A stretch of DNA of 64,000 nt. Source: Desulfobacterales bacterium (GTDB lineage Bacteria; Desulfobacterota; Desulfobacteria; Desulfobacterales; JALSRD01). Positions 30,818 through 41,085 of this stretch are shown one piece after another. The stretch's first letter is position 1. Every line of letters begins with the position of its first letter. Both the position numbers and the translations under genes were made by a program. Below the pieces are notes generated by a model. It saw nothing but the letters and a program-made list of their open reading frames with translations. It was not told where the DNA came from and made no database searches. Location of the stretch: positions 1 to 64,000 of the forward strand of contig JALSRD010000100.1 in the NCBI GenBank assembly GCA_026984935.1. The letters are read 5' to 3'.

Positions 30818-30898
30818 TTTCGCACGGCGGCTGTCGCTGCCGGGCTGCCGCCGCAGAAAAGAACGGGAAAAATGTTAAAAGTATAGAGGGGAGTTGAT

Positions 30899-31468
30899 AT
30901 GAAAGGCATGCGAATATTGGGCCTGGCGGGAGTACTTTTGTTCCTTACGATCCAGGCGGCGGTTGCAGCCGATGTCGCCAAGATCGGTGTTGTCAATACG
31001 CAAAAGGTGCTGATGAACTCCGATGCCGGTAAGGCCATTCAAAACCAGATCAACCAGACCGGCCAGAAAATGGAGGCGGACCTCAAGCGCAAAGGCAAGG
31101 AGATCGAAGATCTGAAAGCCCGGCTGCAGCGTGAAGCCATGGTGCTGAGCAAGGAGGTGCGCGATGAGCGGGAAAGGGATATCCGTATCAAGATAAACGA
31201 CCTGAAATCCTCCCAGCTGAAACATCGCCGCAGCCTGCAGCTTCTGGAAAAGCGTCTTCTGAGCCGCATGAAAAAACAGATCCAGGATGTCGCCGCCAAG
31301 CTTGGCAAGAAAGGCGGTTATCTGCTGATTATCGACAGGGCGGGGGTCATCTATGCTCCCGCGGCCCTGGATATTACCGACCGACTGATCCGGCAGTTCA
31401 ATGCCGACTATGCCAAGATGCACAAGAAAGCGGCAACGGCAGCCCCAAAGACAAAGAAGAAAAAGTAA
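30899..31468 (+). CDS. skp: OmpH/Skp family periplasmic chaperone
   Basis: Signal peptide, IGVVNTQKVLMNSDAGKAIQNQI, coiled coil; between bamA and lpxD. Confidence 0.9.
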   Translation: MKGMRILGLAGVLLFLTIQAAVAADVAKIGVVNTQKVLMNSDAGKAIQNQINQTGQKMEADLKRKGKEIEDLKARLQREAMVLSKEVRDERERDIRIKINDLKSSQLKHRRSLQLLEKRLLSRMKKQIQDVAAKLGKKGGYLLIIDRAGVIYAPAALDITDRLIRQFNADYAKMHKKAATAAPKTKKKK

Positions 31469-31502
31469 GCCGCCCGGCGGCATACCAGACAGGGAAAAGC
31501 AG

Positions 31503-32531
31503 ATGGAAATGACACTGGCTGAAATCGCCGGCATGTTGAACGGTGAACTGTGCGGCGACGGCACGCAGATGATCCGGGGGGCCGCTCCCTTTGAAAACGC
31601 CGCCGCCGACGAGATCACTTTCGCTTCCGGTATCCGTTTTTTAAAGCACATTGCCAAGACGCAGGCAGCTGCCGTCATTATTCCCCGCAAGGCCGAGGCC
31701 ACGGGTAAAAACCTGGTCCGGGTTGATAATCCCCAGTTGGCGTTCATTCGTGTACTCGAGCGCTTTCTGCCGGCGCAGTCCCAGCCGACGGGTGTCAGCC
31801 CGGCGGCCAGCATTGCGGAAACCGCGATGCTGGGCGAGGATGTTTTCGTGGGCCCGCATGCGGTTGTCGGCCCCCATACACGCCTGGGCAACCGGGTCCG
31901 AATTGCGGCCGGAACGGTGATCGGGGCGCATGTGCAAATAGGGGACGACGTGGAGGTGCACCCCAATGTCACCATCCTGGACCGTACGCGTATCGGCAAC
32001 CGGGTGCGCATCCAGGCCGGGACGGTGATCGGCAGTGACGGTTTTGGCTATGTGCCGGACGGTGAGCACTGGCATCGCATTCCCCACCTGGGAATTGTGC
32101 AGATCGATGATGATGTGGAGATCGGTGCCGGCAACACCATCGATCGTGCAACTTTCGGCCGTACCTGGCTGCAGCACGGTGTCCGGACCGACAACCTGGT
32201 GCATATCGCCCACAACGTCACCATTGGTCCGCATTCGGTGCTGGCGGGGCAGGTCGGCGTTGCCGGCAGCGTGACCATCGGGCGTCATGCCATTCTGGCA
32301 GGACAGGTCGGCGTTTCACAGCACCTGGAACTTGGCGATCATGTAACGGTGGGACCCCAGGCCGGCATTGCGCAGTCCGTCGCCGATGGCCAGACCGTAT
32401 CCGGAACTCCTGAAATGCCGCACCGCCTGTGGCTGAAAGTACAGCGCATCATTCCCCGTCTGCCGGAACTCAAACGCCGAATCGGTATGCTTGAAAAACG
32501 CCTGCAGCGCCTGGAACAGACAGAGCGTTGA
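31503..32531 (+). CDS. lpxD: UDP-3-O-acylglucosamine N-acyltransferase LpxD
   Basis: Hexapeptide repeats, IGSDGFGYVPDGEHWHRIPHLGIVQIDDDVEIGAGNTIDRATFGRT. Confidence 0.95.
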   Translation: MEMTLAEIAGMLNGELCGDGTQMIRGAAPFENAAADEITFASGIRFLKHIAKTQAAAVIIPRKAEATGKNLVRVDNPQLAFIRVLERFLPAQSQPTGVSPAASIAETAMLGEDVFVGPHAVVGPHTRLGNRVRIAAGTVIGAHVQIGDDVEVHPNVTILDRTRIGNRVRIQAGTVIGSDGFGYVPDGEHWHRIPHLGIVQIDDDVEIGAGNTIDRATFGRTWLQHGVRTDNLVHIAHNVTIGPHSVLAGQVGVAGSVTIGRHAILAGQVGVSQHLELGDHVTVGPQAGIAQSVADGQTVSGTPEMPHRLWLKVQRIIPRLPELKRRIGMLEKRLQRLEQTER

Positions 32532-32610
32532 GGGCTTTTTACGCGACCAATCCGCGCCTTCACCGCTTCTCCACGCGTCACTGGTTTGGCGGAGGATGGG
32601 AAACAGGTGT

Positions 32611-32636
32611 GCCCGCCGCGGGCGCGGCGGGCTTTT
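32611..32636 (+). terminator. Strong GC hairpin + T4 between lpxD and fabZ (attenuator/terminator candidate)
   Basis: GCCCGCCGC-GGGC-GCGGCGGGC followed by TTTT. Confidence 0.55.
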
Positions 32637-32664
32637 CCCTTGTCGTTGCTGGAGTTGAAGAACA

Positions 32665-33099
32665 ATGAAACCACTGCTTGACATTCTGAAGATTCTGGAG
32701 TTGCTGCCCCATCGCTATCCTTTTATCATGGTGGACCGCGTTCTGGAAATCGTTCCCCACGAGCGGATCGTGGCGTTGAAAAACGTGTCCATGGACGAGC
32801 CTTTTTTCCAGGGGCACTTTCCGGGACAACCCATCATGCCGGGCGTATTGATCATGGAGGCGCTGGCCCAGGCGGGCGGCCTGCTGGTCGGCGCCTCGGA
32901 GGGGAAAAACGCGCCACCCAAAGCGGTTTACTTCATGGGGATGGACAAGGTTAAATTCCGCCATGCCGTGGTGCCCGGTGACCAGCTGCGGCTGGATGTC
33001 AAGATCCTCCGGGAACATTCCAAGGCGGTGAAAATGTATGGCATCGCCACGGTAGACGGAGCGGTTGCAGCAGAAGGGGAACTACTCGGCCGTTTTTAG
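32665..33099 (+). CDS. fabZ: 3-hydroxyacyl-ACP dehydratase FabZ
   Basis: [41 protein letters not shown]. Confidence 0.95.
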   Translation: MKPLLDILKILELLPHRYPFIMVDRVLEIVPHERIVALKNVSMDEPFFQGHFPGQPIMPGVLIMEALAQAGGLLVGASEGKNAPPKAVYFMGMDKVKFRHAVVPGDQLRLDVKILREHSKAVKMYGIATVDGAVAAEGELLGRF

Positions 33100-33178
33100 C
33101 GGTTGCCCATTTTTAAAAAACATGCCGGTGGCGGGGCTTTCCGGAAATCCCGGGCACCGGCTGTACAAGGAGGATTTT

Positions 33179-33949
33179 ATGATTCACAGCACGGCCGTGG
33201 TTGACCCGGGCGCACAGATCGCCGCGGATGTCAGTGTCGGCCCATTCGCCGTTATCGGCGCTGATGTTGAAATCGGTGCCGGTACCACCATCGGGCCCCA
33301 CGTCGTCATCGACCCTTTTGTGCGGATCGGTCCGCAATGCCAGATATTTCAGTTTGCATCCGTCGGTGGGCTGCCGCAGGCGGTCCGCTTCAAGGGCGAG
33401 AAGAGTTTTGTCAGTATCGGCCGCGGCACGGTGGTGCGGGAATTTGTGACCATCAACCGGGGAACCGAACATGGCGGGGGGATTACCGAGGTCGGTGAAG
33501 AAAACCTGCTGATGGCCTACTGCCATATCGCCCATGACTGCCACACCGGGCGCAATGTCATTCTGGCCAACAATACCACCCTGGCCGGGCACATCACCAT
33601 CGGCGATTTTGCCACCATCGGCGGGCTGACCGCCGTACACCAGTTTACGCGCATCGGCGAATACGCTTTTGTGGGCGGCACGTCGGGTGTGGCCAAGGAC
33701 ATCCCCCCGTATGTGCTGGCCTGGGGGAACCGGGCCCACCTCTACGGGCTCAACAGCGTGGGGCTCAAGCGGCACGGATTCAGCCAGCGCACGCTGAGTG
33801 CGCTGAAAAAAACTTACCGCATCGTCTTCCGTATCGGCTTGACCTTGAACGAAGCCATCGAGCGGGTGAAAGCCGAGGTGGAAAGGATTCCCGAGGTGGC
33901 GACTTTCATCGAATTTCTGGAAACCTCACGGCGCGGTTTGACGCGTTAA
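33179..33949 (+). CDS. lpxA: UDP-N-acetylglucosamine acyltransferase LpxA
   Basis: MIHSTAVVDPGAQIAADVSVGPFAVIG, hexapeptide repeats, NSVGLKRHGFS. Confidence 0.95.
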   Translation: MIHSTAVVDPGAQIAADVSVGPFAVIGADVEIGAGTTIGPHVVIDPFVRIGPQCQIFQFASVGGLPQAVRFKGEKSFVSIGRGTVVREFVTINRGTEHGGGITEVGEENLLMAYCHIAHDCHTGRNVILANNTTLAGHITIGDFATIGGLTAVHQFTRIGEYAFVGGTSGVAKDIPPYVLAWGNRAHLYGLNSVGLKRHGFSQRTLSALKKTYRIVFRIGLTLNEAIERVKAEVERIPEVATFIEFLETSRRGLTR

Positions 33950-33967
33950 GCGAAAGGGCAGGCAGGC

Positions 33968-34816
33968 ATGCCGGAACCTGTGGCTGAATCCGAAAAACGT
34001 GTGGGACTGATTGCCGGTGCCGGACAGTTCCCGCTGCTGTTTGCCAAAGCGGCCGCTGAAAAAGGCCTCGCGGTTTACGCCGTTGCCTATATCCAGGAGG
34101 CGGACGCGGTGCTGGCGGATTACGTCCGGGCCATTGAATGGCTGCACCTCGGCCAGCTGAAACGGCTGATCCGCTTTTTCCACCGACACGGCGTACAGTC
34201 GGCGGTTCTGATAGGCAGCATCCGAAAGACACGCGTTTTCAGCGATGTCAAGCCGGACGTCAAGGCCATCAGCCTGCTGGCCTCCCTGAAGCACATGCAC
34301 GATGACGGCATCCTGCGGACGTTTGCGCGCGCCCTGGAAAAAGAGGGCATCCGGGTGCTGCCGTCCACGATACTGCTGCCGGAGCTGCTGGCACCCGACG
34401 GATGCTGGACGCGTCGCAAACCGGGGCGCGCCGAAAGGGCCGACATCCGGCTGGGGTGGAAGCTGGCCAAGGCTCTGGGCCGTCTGGATATCGGCCAGTG
34501 TGTGGTTGTCGGCGGTGGAGCGGTCCTGGCTCTCGAGGCCATCGACGGTACCGACGCCACCATTTTGCGGGGCGGCAGGCTGGGGGACGGTAACGCGGTG
34601 GCCGTCAAAATCTGCAAGCCCAACCAGGACCGGCGTTTCGACATTCCGGCGGTCGGTGTGCGTACCGTTGAAAGCATGCAGACGGCCGGTGTGAAGGTGT
34701 TGGCCGTCGAGTCCGGGAAAACCGTCGTGTTCGACCGCCGGGCCATGGTGGCGCTGGCGGACAAATGCGGAATCGCCATCGTGGCGCTCGCCGAAGAAGA
34801 AAACAGTATCTCATGA
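33968..34816 (+). CDS. lpxI: UDP-2,3-diacylglucosamine pyrophosphatase LpxI-type (DUF1009)
   Basis: VGLIAGAGQFPLLFAKAA, GSIRKTRVFSDVKPDVKA; located between lpxA and lpxB. Confidence 0.9.
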   Translation: MPEPVAESEKRVGLIAGAGQFPLLFAKAAAEKGLAVYAVAYIQEADAVLADYVRAIEWLHLGQLKRLIRFFHRHGVQSAVLIGSIRKTRVFSDVKPDVKAISLLASLKHMHDDGILRTFARALEKEGIRVLPSTILLPELLAPDGCWTRRKPGRAERADIRLGWKLAKALGRLDIGQCVVVGGGAVLALEAIDGTDATILRGGRLGDGNAVAVKICKPNQDRRFDIPAVGVRTVESMQTAGVKVLAVESGKTVVFDRRAMVALADKCGIAIVALAEEENSIS

Positions 34817-35778
34817 GACCACTCAATCATAACCGGAAACTGCGTGTCGGGGTAATCGGCGTAGGATACCTGGGCAAGTTTCACGCCGAAAAATATGCCC
34901 GCATGGAGCAGGTTGAGCTGGTGGGCGTGGCCGATATCAACGCTTCCAGGGCTACGGAGACCGCCCGGCGTTATCACACCCAGGCCTTTACGGATCACCG
35001 CCAGCTGCTGAACGGGGTCGATGCCGTCAGTGTGGTGGTGCCGACGCCGGCGCATTTTGCGGTGGGCATGGATTTTCTGCGGCACGATGTCGATGTGCTG
35101 ATCGAAAAGCCCCTGACCACCTCGCTGGCGGAGGCCGACGAGCTGATCCGGATTTCCGAAGAACGGGGGCTGATCGTTCAGGTGGGGCATCTGGAACGCT
35201 ACAACCCGGCAGTGATCGCCCTGCGGAACTATGTGGAACGGCCGCTTTTTATCGAATCCCACCGCTTGAGCACCTTCAAACCCCGTTGTACCGACGTGAG
35301 TGTGGTGCTCGATCTGATGATTCACGACATCGATATCATATTGAATTTCGTCCAGTCGGATGTCGCGCAGATCCATGCGGCGGGAGCGCCGGTGACTTCC
35401 GACCAGGTGGATATTGCCAATGCGAGGCTGCAGTTTGCCAACGGCTGCGTGGCCAATGTCACCGCCAGCAGGATCTCGACCCGCAACCAGCGGAAAATCC
35501 GGGTGTTCCAGAAAAAAGGGTATATCTCCGTCGATTTCGCCAAACGTGAGATCGTCCGTATCCAGCCCAACTGCGAGGCTACCGGCGGCCTGCTGCCCGG
35601 TATGGATATTCAGCAGCACTGTTTTACAGCTTCGGACGCATTGGAGGATGAACTGCGGGCGTTCGTGGAAAATGTGCGCGGTCGCCGGGCACCCAGCGTG
35701 TCAGCCCGTGTGGGCCGCCGGGCGCTGGGCGTGGCACTGAATATCGTGGCGCAGATCAACTCAGGCAGCCGTTCCTGA
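34813..35778 (+). CDS. Gfo/Idh/MocA family oxidoreductase
   Basis: GVIGVGYLGKFHAEKYARM, IEKPLTTSLAEADELI, MIHDIDIIL. Confidence 0.9.
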   Translation: MRPLNHNRKLRVGVIGVGYLGKFHAEKYARMEQVELVGVADINASRATETARRYHTQAFTDHRQLLNGVDAVSVVVPTPAHFAVGMDFLRHDVDVLIEKPLTTSLAEADELIRISEERGLIVQVGHLERYNPAVIALRNYVERPLFIESHRLSTFKPRCTDVSVVLDLMIHDIDIILNFVQSDVAQIHAAGAPVTSDQVDIANARLQFANGCVANVTASRISTRNQRKIRVFQKKGYISVDFAKREIVRIQPNCEATGGLLPGMDIQQHCFTASDALEDELRAFVENVRGRRAPSVSARVGRRALGVALNIVAQINSGSRS

Positions 35779-35795
35779 ACCCCCGTCGTCGGCAG

Positions 35796-36935
35796 ATGAA
35801 GAAATCCATGCCACAGCCGCCAAAATCGGTTATGATCATCGCCGGTGAGGCATCGGGCGACCGGCATGGCGCCATGCTCGTGGCGGCCATGCGCCGGCGC
35901 CATACAGGCCTTTCATTTTGGGGTGTTGGTGGGGAGGCACTGAAAGCCGCCGGTGTGCGCCTGCTGGTCGATGCGGCGACGCTTTCGGTGGTGGGGATTA
36001 CCGAGGTGGTCTCCAAGCTTGCCGGCCTGGCGGCAGCCCTGCGCACGGTTAAGGGCGCCATGCTGCGTCTGCAGCCCGACCTGCTGATTCTGATCGATTT
36101 CCCGGATTTCAATCTGCACCTGGCGGCTTTCGCCAAAAAAAACGGGATTTCCGTGCTTTACTATATCAGTCCCCAGATCTGGGCGTGGCGGCCCGGCCGT
36201 GTGAAAAAGATCAAGCAGCGCGTGGACCACATGGCGGTTATTCTGCCCTTTGAAGCCGATTTCTACCGCCGCCACCATGTGCCGGTGACCTTTGTGGGGC
36301 ACCCGTTGCTGGATACGGTGGCGCCTTCCCGTCCGACCGCTTTCCACCCTGAACCGTTGGTCGGCCTTCTGCCGGGATCCCGTGACGGCGAAGTTTTGCG
36401 CCACCTGCCGATGATGCTGGCAGCCGCCCGGCGGCTCCGCAAGCAGATGCCTGGCTGCCGTTTCTTGGTTTCGGTGGCGCCGGGTCTGGAACCGGCCATG
36501 GTTGCATCGCTGGTGAAACGCCATGCAAAGTCCCTGCCCGTTGAAATCGTTGCCGGTGGCGCCGGTCGGATTTTGCCGCGTTGTGCTCTGGCGGTGGCCG
36601 TATCCGGAACGGTGACGCTTGAGGCAGCCATTTTTGGAACGCCCACGGTGATTATCTATCGGGTTTCGGCCCTCAGCTACGCACTGGGACGTCTGCTCAT
36701 CCGGGTCGATAACATCGGCCTGGTCAACCTCATCGCCGGCCGGCGCCTTTGCCCCGAGCTGATTCAAAAGCAGGCCACGGCCGACAATATCGCGCGCGCG
36801 CTTTACGCCATGCTGCACGATCGCGCGCAACTCCGGCGGTTGAGCCGCCGTGTGCTCGATCTGCGCGCCCGACTGGGCGGCCCCGGCGCCTCCGGGCGGG
36901 TTGCCGATATCGCTTGCAGAATGCTTTATCCCTGA
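35796..36935 (+). CDS. lpxB: Lipid-A-disaccharide synthase LpxB
   Basis: IIAGEASGDRHGAMLV, FWGVGGEALKAAGV, LIDFPDFNLHLA, YISPQIWAWRPGRVKKI. Confidence 0.96.
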   Translation: MKKSMPQPPKSVMIIAGEASGDRHGAMLVAAMRRRHTGLSFWGVGGEALKAAGVRLLVDAATLSVVGITEVVSKLAGLAAALRTVKGAMLRLQPDLLILIDFPDFNLHLAAFAKKNGISVLYYISPQIWAWRPGRVKKIKQRVDHMAVILPFEADFYRRHHVPVTFVGHPLLDTVAPSRPTAFHPEPLVGLLPGSRDGEVLRHLPMMLAAARRLRKQMPGCRFLVSVAPGLEPAMVASLVKRHAKSLPVEIVAGGAGRILPRCALAVAVSGTVTLEAAIFGTPTVIIYRVSALSYALGRLLIRVDNIGLVNLIAGRRLCPELIQKQATADNIARALYAMLHDRAQLRRLSRRVLDLRARLGGPGASGRVADIACRMLYP

Positions 36936-36973
36936 ACATGGTTCAGACAGTCGGAATATAACGAGAACCTCTC

Positions 36974-38752
36974 ATGAAAATATTTCCCAATTTCAAACTG
37001 ACACCGCGGCACAAAGCGCTGCTGGCCCTCATCAAGGCCCAGCGCCTGCGCCTGTTCGGCGGGATGGTCTGTATGCTGATTCTGGCCGCTTCGACTTCCG
37101 CCTCCGCTTTTCTGGTCAAACCGGTGCTCGATGACATTTTTTTCAAGAAAAACGCCCAGCTGCTGATGATCATCCCGCTGGTGGTCGTAGGGCTTTACCT
37201 CCTGCGGGGGTTGGGGATGTACGGCCAGGAGTACCTGATGAGCTACGTGGGCCAGGAGATCATCATGCAGCTGCGCAACCGGCTCTACGCCCATATCCAG
37301 AGCCTGCCGCTGGCCTTTTTCCACCGCGAACGGACCGGCGTGCTGATGTCGCGCATTACCAACGACGTTAACATCGTCAAGAACATGGTGTCAACGGCGG
37401 TAACCGGAGCCCTGCGGGACGGTTTCACCATTGTCGGCCTGACGTTTGTGATTTTCTACCGTGACTGGAAGCTGGCGCTGTATGCCATGATCATCCTGCC
37501 GGTGGCCTTTTTCCCGGTTATCGAGTTCGGCCGCCGCATCCGGCGGGTGAGCACCGGGTGCCAGGAGGCCATGGCGGAACTGAACGCGATGCTGCACGAA
37601 ACCTTTTCCGGCAGCAAGATCGTCAAGGCTTTCGGCATGGAAAAGTATGAAAGCCGGCGTTTCAATGGGAAAACCCATAAGCTCTTTTCACTGGAGATGA
37701 AAAACGCCAAAACCAAATCGCTGTCTTCGCCGGTAATGGAATTTCTGGGCGGCGTGGGCATCGCTTTTATCATCTGGTACGGCGGCTACCGTGTGATCAA
37801 CGGTACCTCCACGGCGGGGACCTTTTTTTCGTTCATGGCGGCGGTGCTGATGCTCTACGATCCGGTCAAAAAGCTGGCCCGCCTGAACAATGCCATCCAG
37901 GAGGGCATGTCTGCGGCAGACCGCATTTTCGACGTCCTGGAGCACAAAAACGACATCGGCGATCCGCCGGAACCGGTTTCTTTGGCATGGAAACCCCATG
38001 CGGTGGCCTTTGAGCACGTTTTTTTCGCCTACGAGCGGGAAAAGGGAATGGCACTGGAAGATATCAACCTGATCGTGCAGCCCGGGGAGGTACTGGCCAT
38101 CGTTGGCATGAGCGGCGGCGGCAAAACGTCGCTGGTTAACCTGATCCCCCGCTTCTACGACGTCAGCCGGGGGCGTATCACCATCGACGGTATCGATATC
38201 CGCAATGTGGGGGTGCAGGCGCTGCGGCGGCAGATCGCCATCGTGACCCAGGAGCCGATCCTCTTCGACGACTCGGTGCGCAACAACATCGCCTACGGCA
38301 ACCCGCGGGCGTCGCTGTCCGAAATCCGGCAGGCCGCCCGGGCGGCCTATGCGCTGGATTTCATCGAAAGACTCCCGCAGGGTTTTGACACCGGCATCGG
38401 GGAGCTGGGGGAACGCCTCTCCGGCGGCGAACGCCAGCGCCTGTGCGTCGCGCGGGCCCTTTTGAAGGATGCGCCGGTGCTGATTCTCGATGAGGCGACC
38501 TCCGCCCTGGACAGTGAAGCCGAAATGCTGGTGCAAAAGGCACTGGCCAACCTGATGCAGGGCCGTACCACTTTTGTAATCGCCCATCGCATGTCCACCG
38601 TCGCCTATGCCCACCGTGTTGTGGTCGTCATGGGAGGCCGCATCGTGGAAGAAGGCTGTCACGACGAACTTTTGCAAAAGGGCGGCGAGTACCGCCGGCT
38701 GTACCAGATGCAGTTTGAAAACAGCCGGGCGTCACAGGCGGTCGCTCCATGA
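36974..38752 (+). CDS. msbA: Lipid A export permease/ATP-binding protein MsbA
   Basis: ABC TM domain + NBD with GMSGGGKTSL, LSGGERQRLCVARALLKDAPVLILDEATSALD. Confidence 0.93.
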   Translation: MKIFPNFKLTPRHKALLALIKAQRLRLFGGMVCMLILAASTSASAFLVKPVLDDIFFKKNAQLLMIIPLVVVGLYLLRGLGMYGQEYLMSYVGQEIIMQLRNRLYAHIQSLPLAFFHRERTGVLMSRITNDVNIVKNMVSTAVTGALRDGFTIVGLTFVIFYRDWKLALYAMIILPVAFFPVIEFGRRIRRVSTGCQEAMAELNAMLHETFSGSKIVKAFGMEKYESRRFNGKTHKLFSLEMKNAKTKSLSSPVMEFLGGVGIAFIIWYGGYRVINGTSTAGTFFSFMAAVLMLYDPVKKLARLNNAIQEGMSAADRIFDVLEHKNDIGDPPEPVSLAWKPHAVAFEHVFFAYEREKGMALEDINLIVQPGEVLAIVGMSGGGKTSLVNLIPRFYDVSRGRITIDGIDIRNVGVQALRRQIAIVTQEPILFDDSVRNNIAYGNPRASLSEIRQAARAAYALDFIERLPQGFDTGIGELGERLSGGERQRLCVARALLKDAPVLILDEATSALDSEAEMLVQKALANLMQGRTTFVIAHRMSTVAYAHRVVVVMGGRIVEEGCHDELLQKGGEYRRLYQMQFENSRASQAVAP

Positions 38753-39948
38753 AAATCAACACGCTGGTCAATCGCTACCTTTTGCGGGAGATGCTGCCGC
38801 CCTTTGTGCTCAACATGGTGTTTTTCAGTCTCATTTTCCTGATGAGCCAGATACTGGAAATCACCAACATGATCGTCAACTACCACATCAGCATGTCCAC
38901 CATCCTGCGCATGGTGGTCTATTCACTGCCCTATTTCATGGTGTACGTGCTGCCCATGTCGGTAATGATGGGAATCCTGCTCACGTTTCTGCGCCTTTCA
39001 AACGATCGCGAAATCCTGGCGCTGAAAGCCGGCGGCGTGAGCCTGGCGGCGTTGCTGCCGGCGGTGCTGGTTTTCTGCATGGCAGGCAGCCTGTTGACGG
39101 CCTTTACCACCATTTACGCCATGCCCTGGGGGCAGACCGCGCTCAAAAGACTGACCTACGAAGTCGCCGCCCGGCACTTCGATGTGGGGATGAAGCCCGG
39201 CACTTTCAACAACAGCTTCAACGGCATTACCATTTACGTCAGCCAGATCGACAAAAAACATCGCCAACTCAAGGACGTTTTCATCGAAGACCACCGCACG
39301 GCCGACAGGGTTCAGACCCTGGTGGCGCCGCGGGGTCGGCTGCTGCAGGATCCGGCCAGGATGGCGGCTCAGCTGCGCCTGTTCGACGGCATTATCCACC
39401 AGGCGGACATCGACAGCCGCACGGTGAACACGGTGCACTTCGCAAGGTACGACATCAATCTCGACGTTCAGCGTTCCCTGGCCCACACACGCTCCCAGGA
39501 CAAGGATGAAATCGAGATGAGCCTGGCTGAACTGCGCCGGTTTTTGAACAGCGATGCCCCCCGCAATACACGCTATTTCCTGGTGATGATCGAGTATCAG
39601 AAGAAATTTTCAATCCCCTTTGCCTGCTTTGCCCTGGGATTGCTGGCTGTGCCGCTGGGCGTGCGCACGCGTTTTGCCAAGCGCTCTTTCGGCCTTTCCC
39701 TGGGACTGCTGGCATTTTTGCTCTACTACCTGCTGCAGTCGGCGGGCGTGGTCTTCGGGGAAACCGGCAAGTATCCGCCCGTTGTCGGCATGTGGATGCC
39801 CAATGTGGTGCTGGGCGGTATCGGCATCTTCCTGTTCATCCGCACGCTTTATGAGCGCCCGCTGACATTCGACTTTCTGCAGCGTCTGGCGATCTGCTGG
39901 CCGGCACGTCTTTCCCGGCGTTCCGCCGCCTGCCGCCGGGGAGACTGA
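38749..39948 (+). CDS. lptF: LPS export ABC transporter permease LptF (YjgP/YjgQ family)
   Basis: NRYLLREMLPPFVLNMVFFSLIFL; ATG overlaps msbA stop; paired with a second YjgP/Q protein. Confidence 0.88.
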   Translation: MKINTLVNRYLLREMLPPFVLNMVFFSLIFLMSQILEITNMIVNYHISMSTILRMVVYSLPYFMVYVLPMSVMMGILLTFLRLSNDREILALKAGGVSLAALLPAVLVFCMAGSLLTAFTTIYAMPWGQTALKRLTYEVAARHFDVGMKPGTFNNSFNGITIYVSQIDKKHRQLKDVFIEDHRTADRVQTLVAPRGRLLQDPARMAAQLRLFDGIIHQADIDSRTVNTVHFARYDINLDVQRSLAHTRSQDKDEIEMSLAELRRFLNSDAPRNTRYFLVMIEYQKKFSIPFACFALGLLAVPLGVRTRFAKRSFGLSLGLLAFLLYYLLQSAGVVFGETGKYPPVVGMWMPNVVLGGIGIFLFIRTLYERPLTFDFLQRLAICWPARLSRRSAACRRGD

Positions 39949-39968
39949 TGTTTTAACGATCCGCGCGC

Positions 39969-41045
39969 ATGTCTATCATATCCAAATATATCATACGCGA
40001 AGTAACGCGCCATTTTGCGCTGATCCTGCTGGCGGTCATCGGAATCTACATATCCGTCGATTTTTTTGAAAAGATCGACAATTTCATGGAGTCCGGCGTG
40101 GCGCTGACGCGCATGATTCCGTTCTTTTTGTACAAAATTCCCTTCATCGTGGTGCAGATCCTGCCCGTGGGCGTTCTGCTGTCCGTGCTGGTGGTGCTGG
40201 GGGTCATGAAGCGCAACAATGAACTCATGGCCCTTAAAGCCGGTGGTATCAGTATGTTCAAGATCGTCAGGATCGTTGCGGCGGTGGGGCTGGTCGCCAG
40301 CATGCTGCTCTTTTTCCTTTCAGAGGTCGTCGTGCCGCTGAGTATCCGCAAGTCGAACCAGATCTGGATGGGCGAGGTGCGCAAAAAATTCCCTTTGAAA
40401 TCGGAGCGCAAAAATATCTGGATCAAGGAGAATCGCCGCATTATCCACATCGTGTACTTCAATCCGGTGAAAAACTCGATCCACGGGATCACCGTCAATT
40501 ATTTTGATAAAAACTTCAAACTGGTCCGCCGGCTGGACGCCAAATCCGGAATTTTCCGGCAGGGGCACTGGGTGCTGCAAGATGTCATGACGCAGCATTT
40601 GAATCCTGCCACCGGAAGCTATGACATCACGTCCCGTGTACGGGCGGCCAAAAAGTTCGACTTCAAACCGCGGGATCTGCGACGCATGACCCGTCGAGCG
40701 GCTGAAATGGGATTCTGGGAACTGTGGCGTTACGTGAAAAAAATCGAGGCCGAAGGGTACGACTCCACCAAGTTGCGCGTCGATCTGCAGGCCAAGGTCG
40801 CCTTTCCGCTGGTTTGTGTGGTGTTGTGCATCTTGGGTGCCGGGCTGTCCCTGGAGCAGAAAAAAACGGAAGGGATCGCCGTGATGATCGCCTACGGACT
40901 GGCGGCCTCCTTTTTATACTGGGTTTTTTACAGTTTCTGTGTGTCGCTGGGCTATGGTGAAATGCTGCCGCCGGCAGTGGCCGTGTGGCTGGCCAACGTT
41001 ATCTTCCTGTGCATGGGTGTCTTTATCCTGCTCAAGGCCGAATAG
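39969..41045 (+). CDS. lptG: LPS export ABC transporter permease LptG
   Basis: YIIREVTRHFALILLAVIGIYISVDFFEKIDNFMESG; YjgP/Q family. Confidence 0.9.
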   Translation: MSIISKYIIREVTRHFALILLAVIGIYISVDFFEKIDNFMESGVALTRMIPFFLYKIPFIVVQILPVGVLLSVLVVLGVMKRNNELMALKAGGISMFKIVRIVAAVGLVASMLLFFLSEVVVPLSIRKSNQIWMGEVRKKFPLKSERKNIWIKENRRIIHIVYFNPVKNSIHGITVNYFDKNFKLVRRLDAKSGIFRQGHWVLQDVMTQHLNPATGSYDITSRVRAAKKFDFKPRDLRRMTRRAAEMGFWELWRYVKKIEAEGYDSTKLRVDLQAKVAFPLVCVVLCILGAGLSLEQKKTEGIAVMIAYGLAASFLYWVFYSFCVSLGYGEMLPPAVAVWLANVIFLCMGVFILLKAE

Positions 41046-41085
41046 CCGTTCTTGGGCGCGTCAAGAGGGGAAGACGTAAAACCAG

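Noticed and set aside
36974-41045. msbA-lptF-lptG as an unusual exporter
   Set aside because: Standard lipid A/LPS export components; the overlapping starts are routine operon packing.
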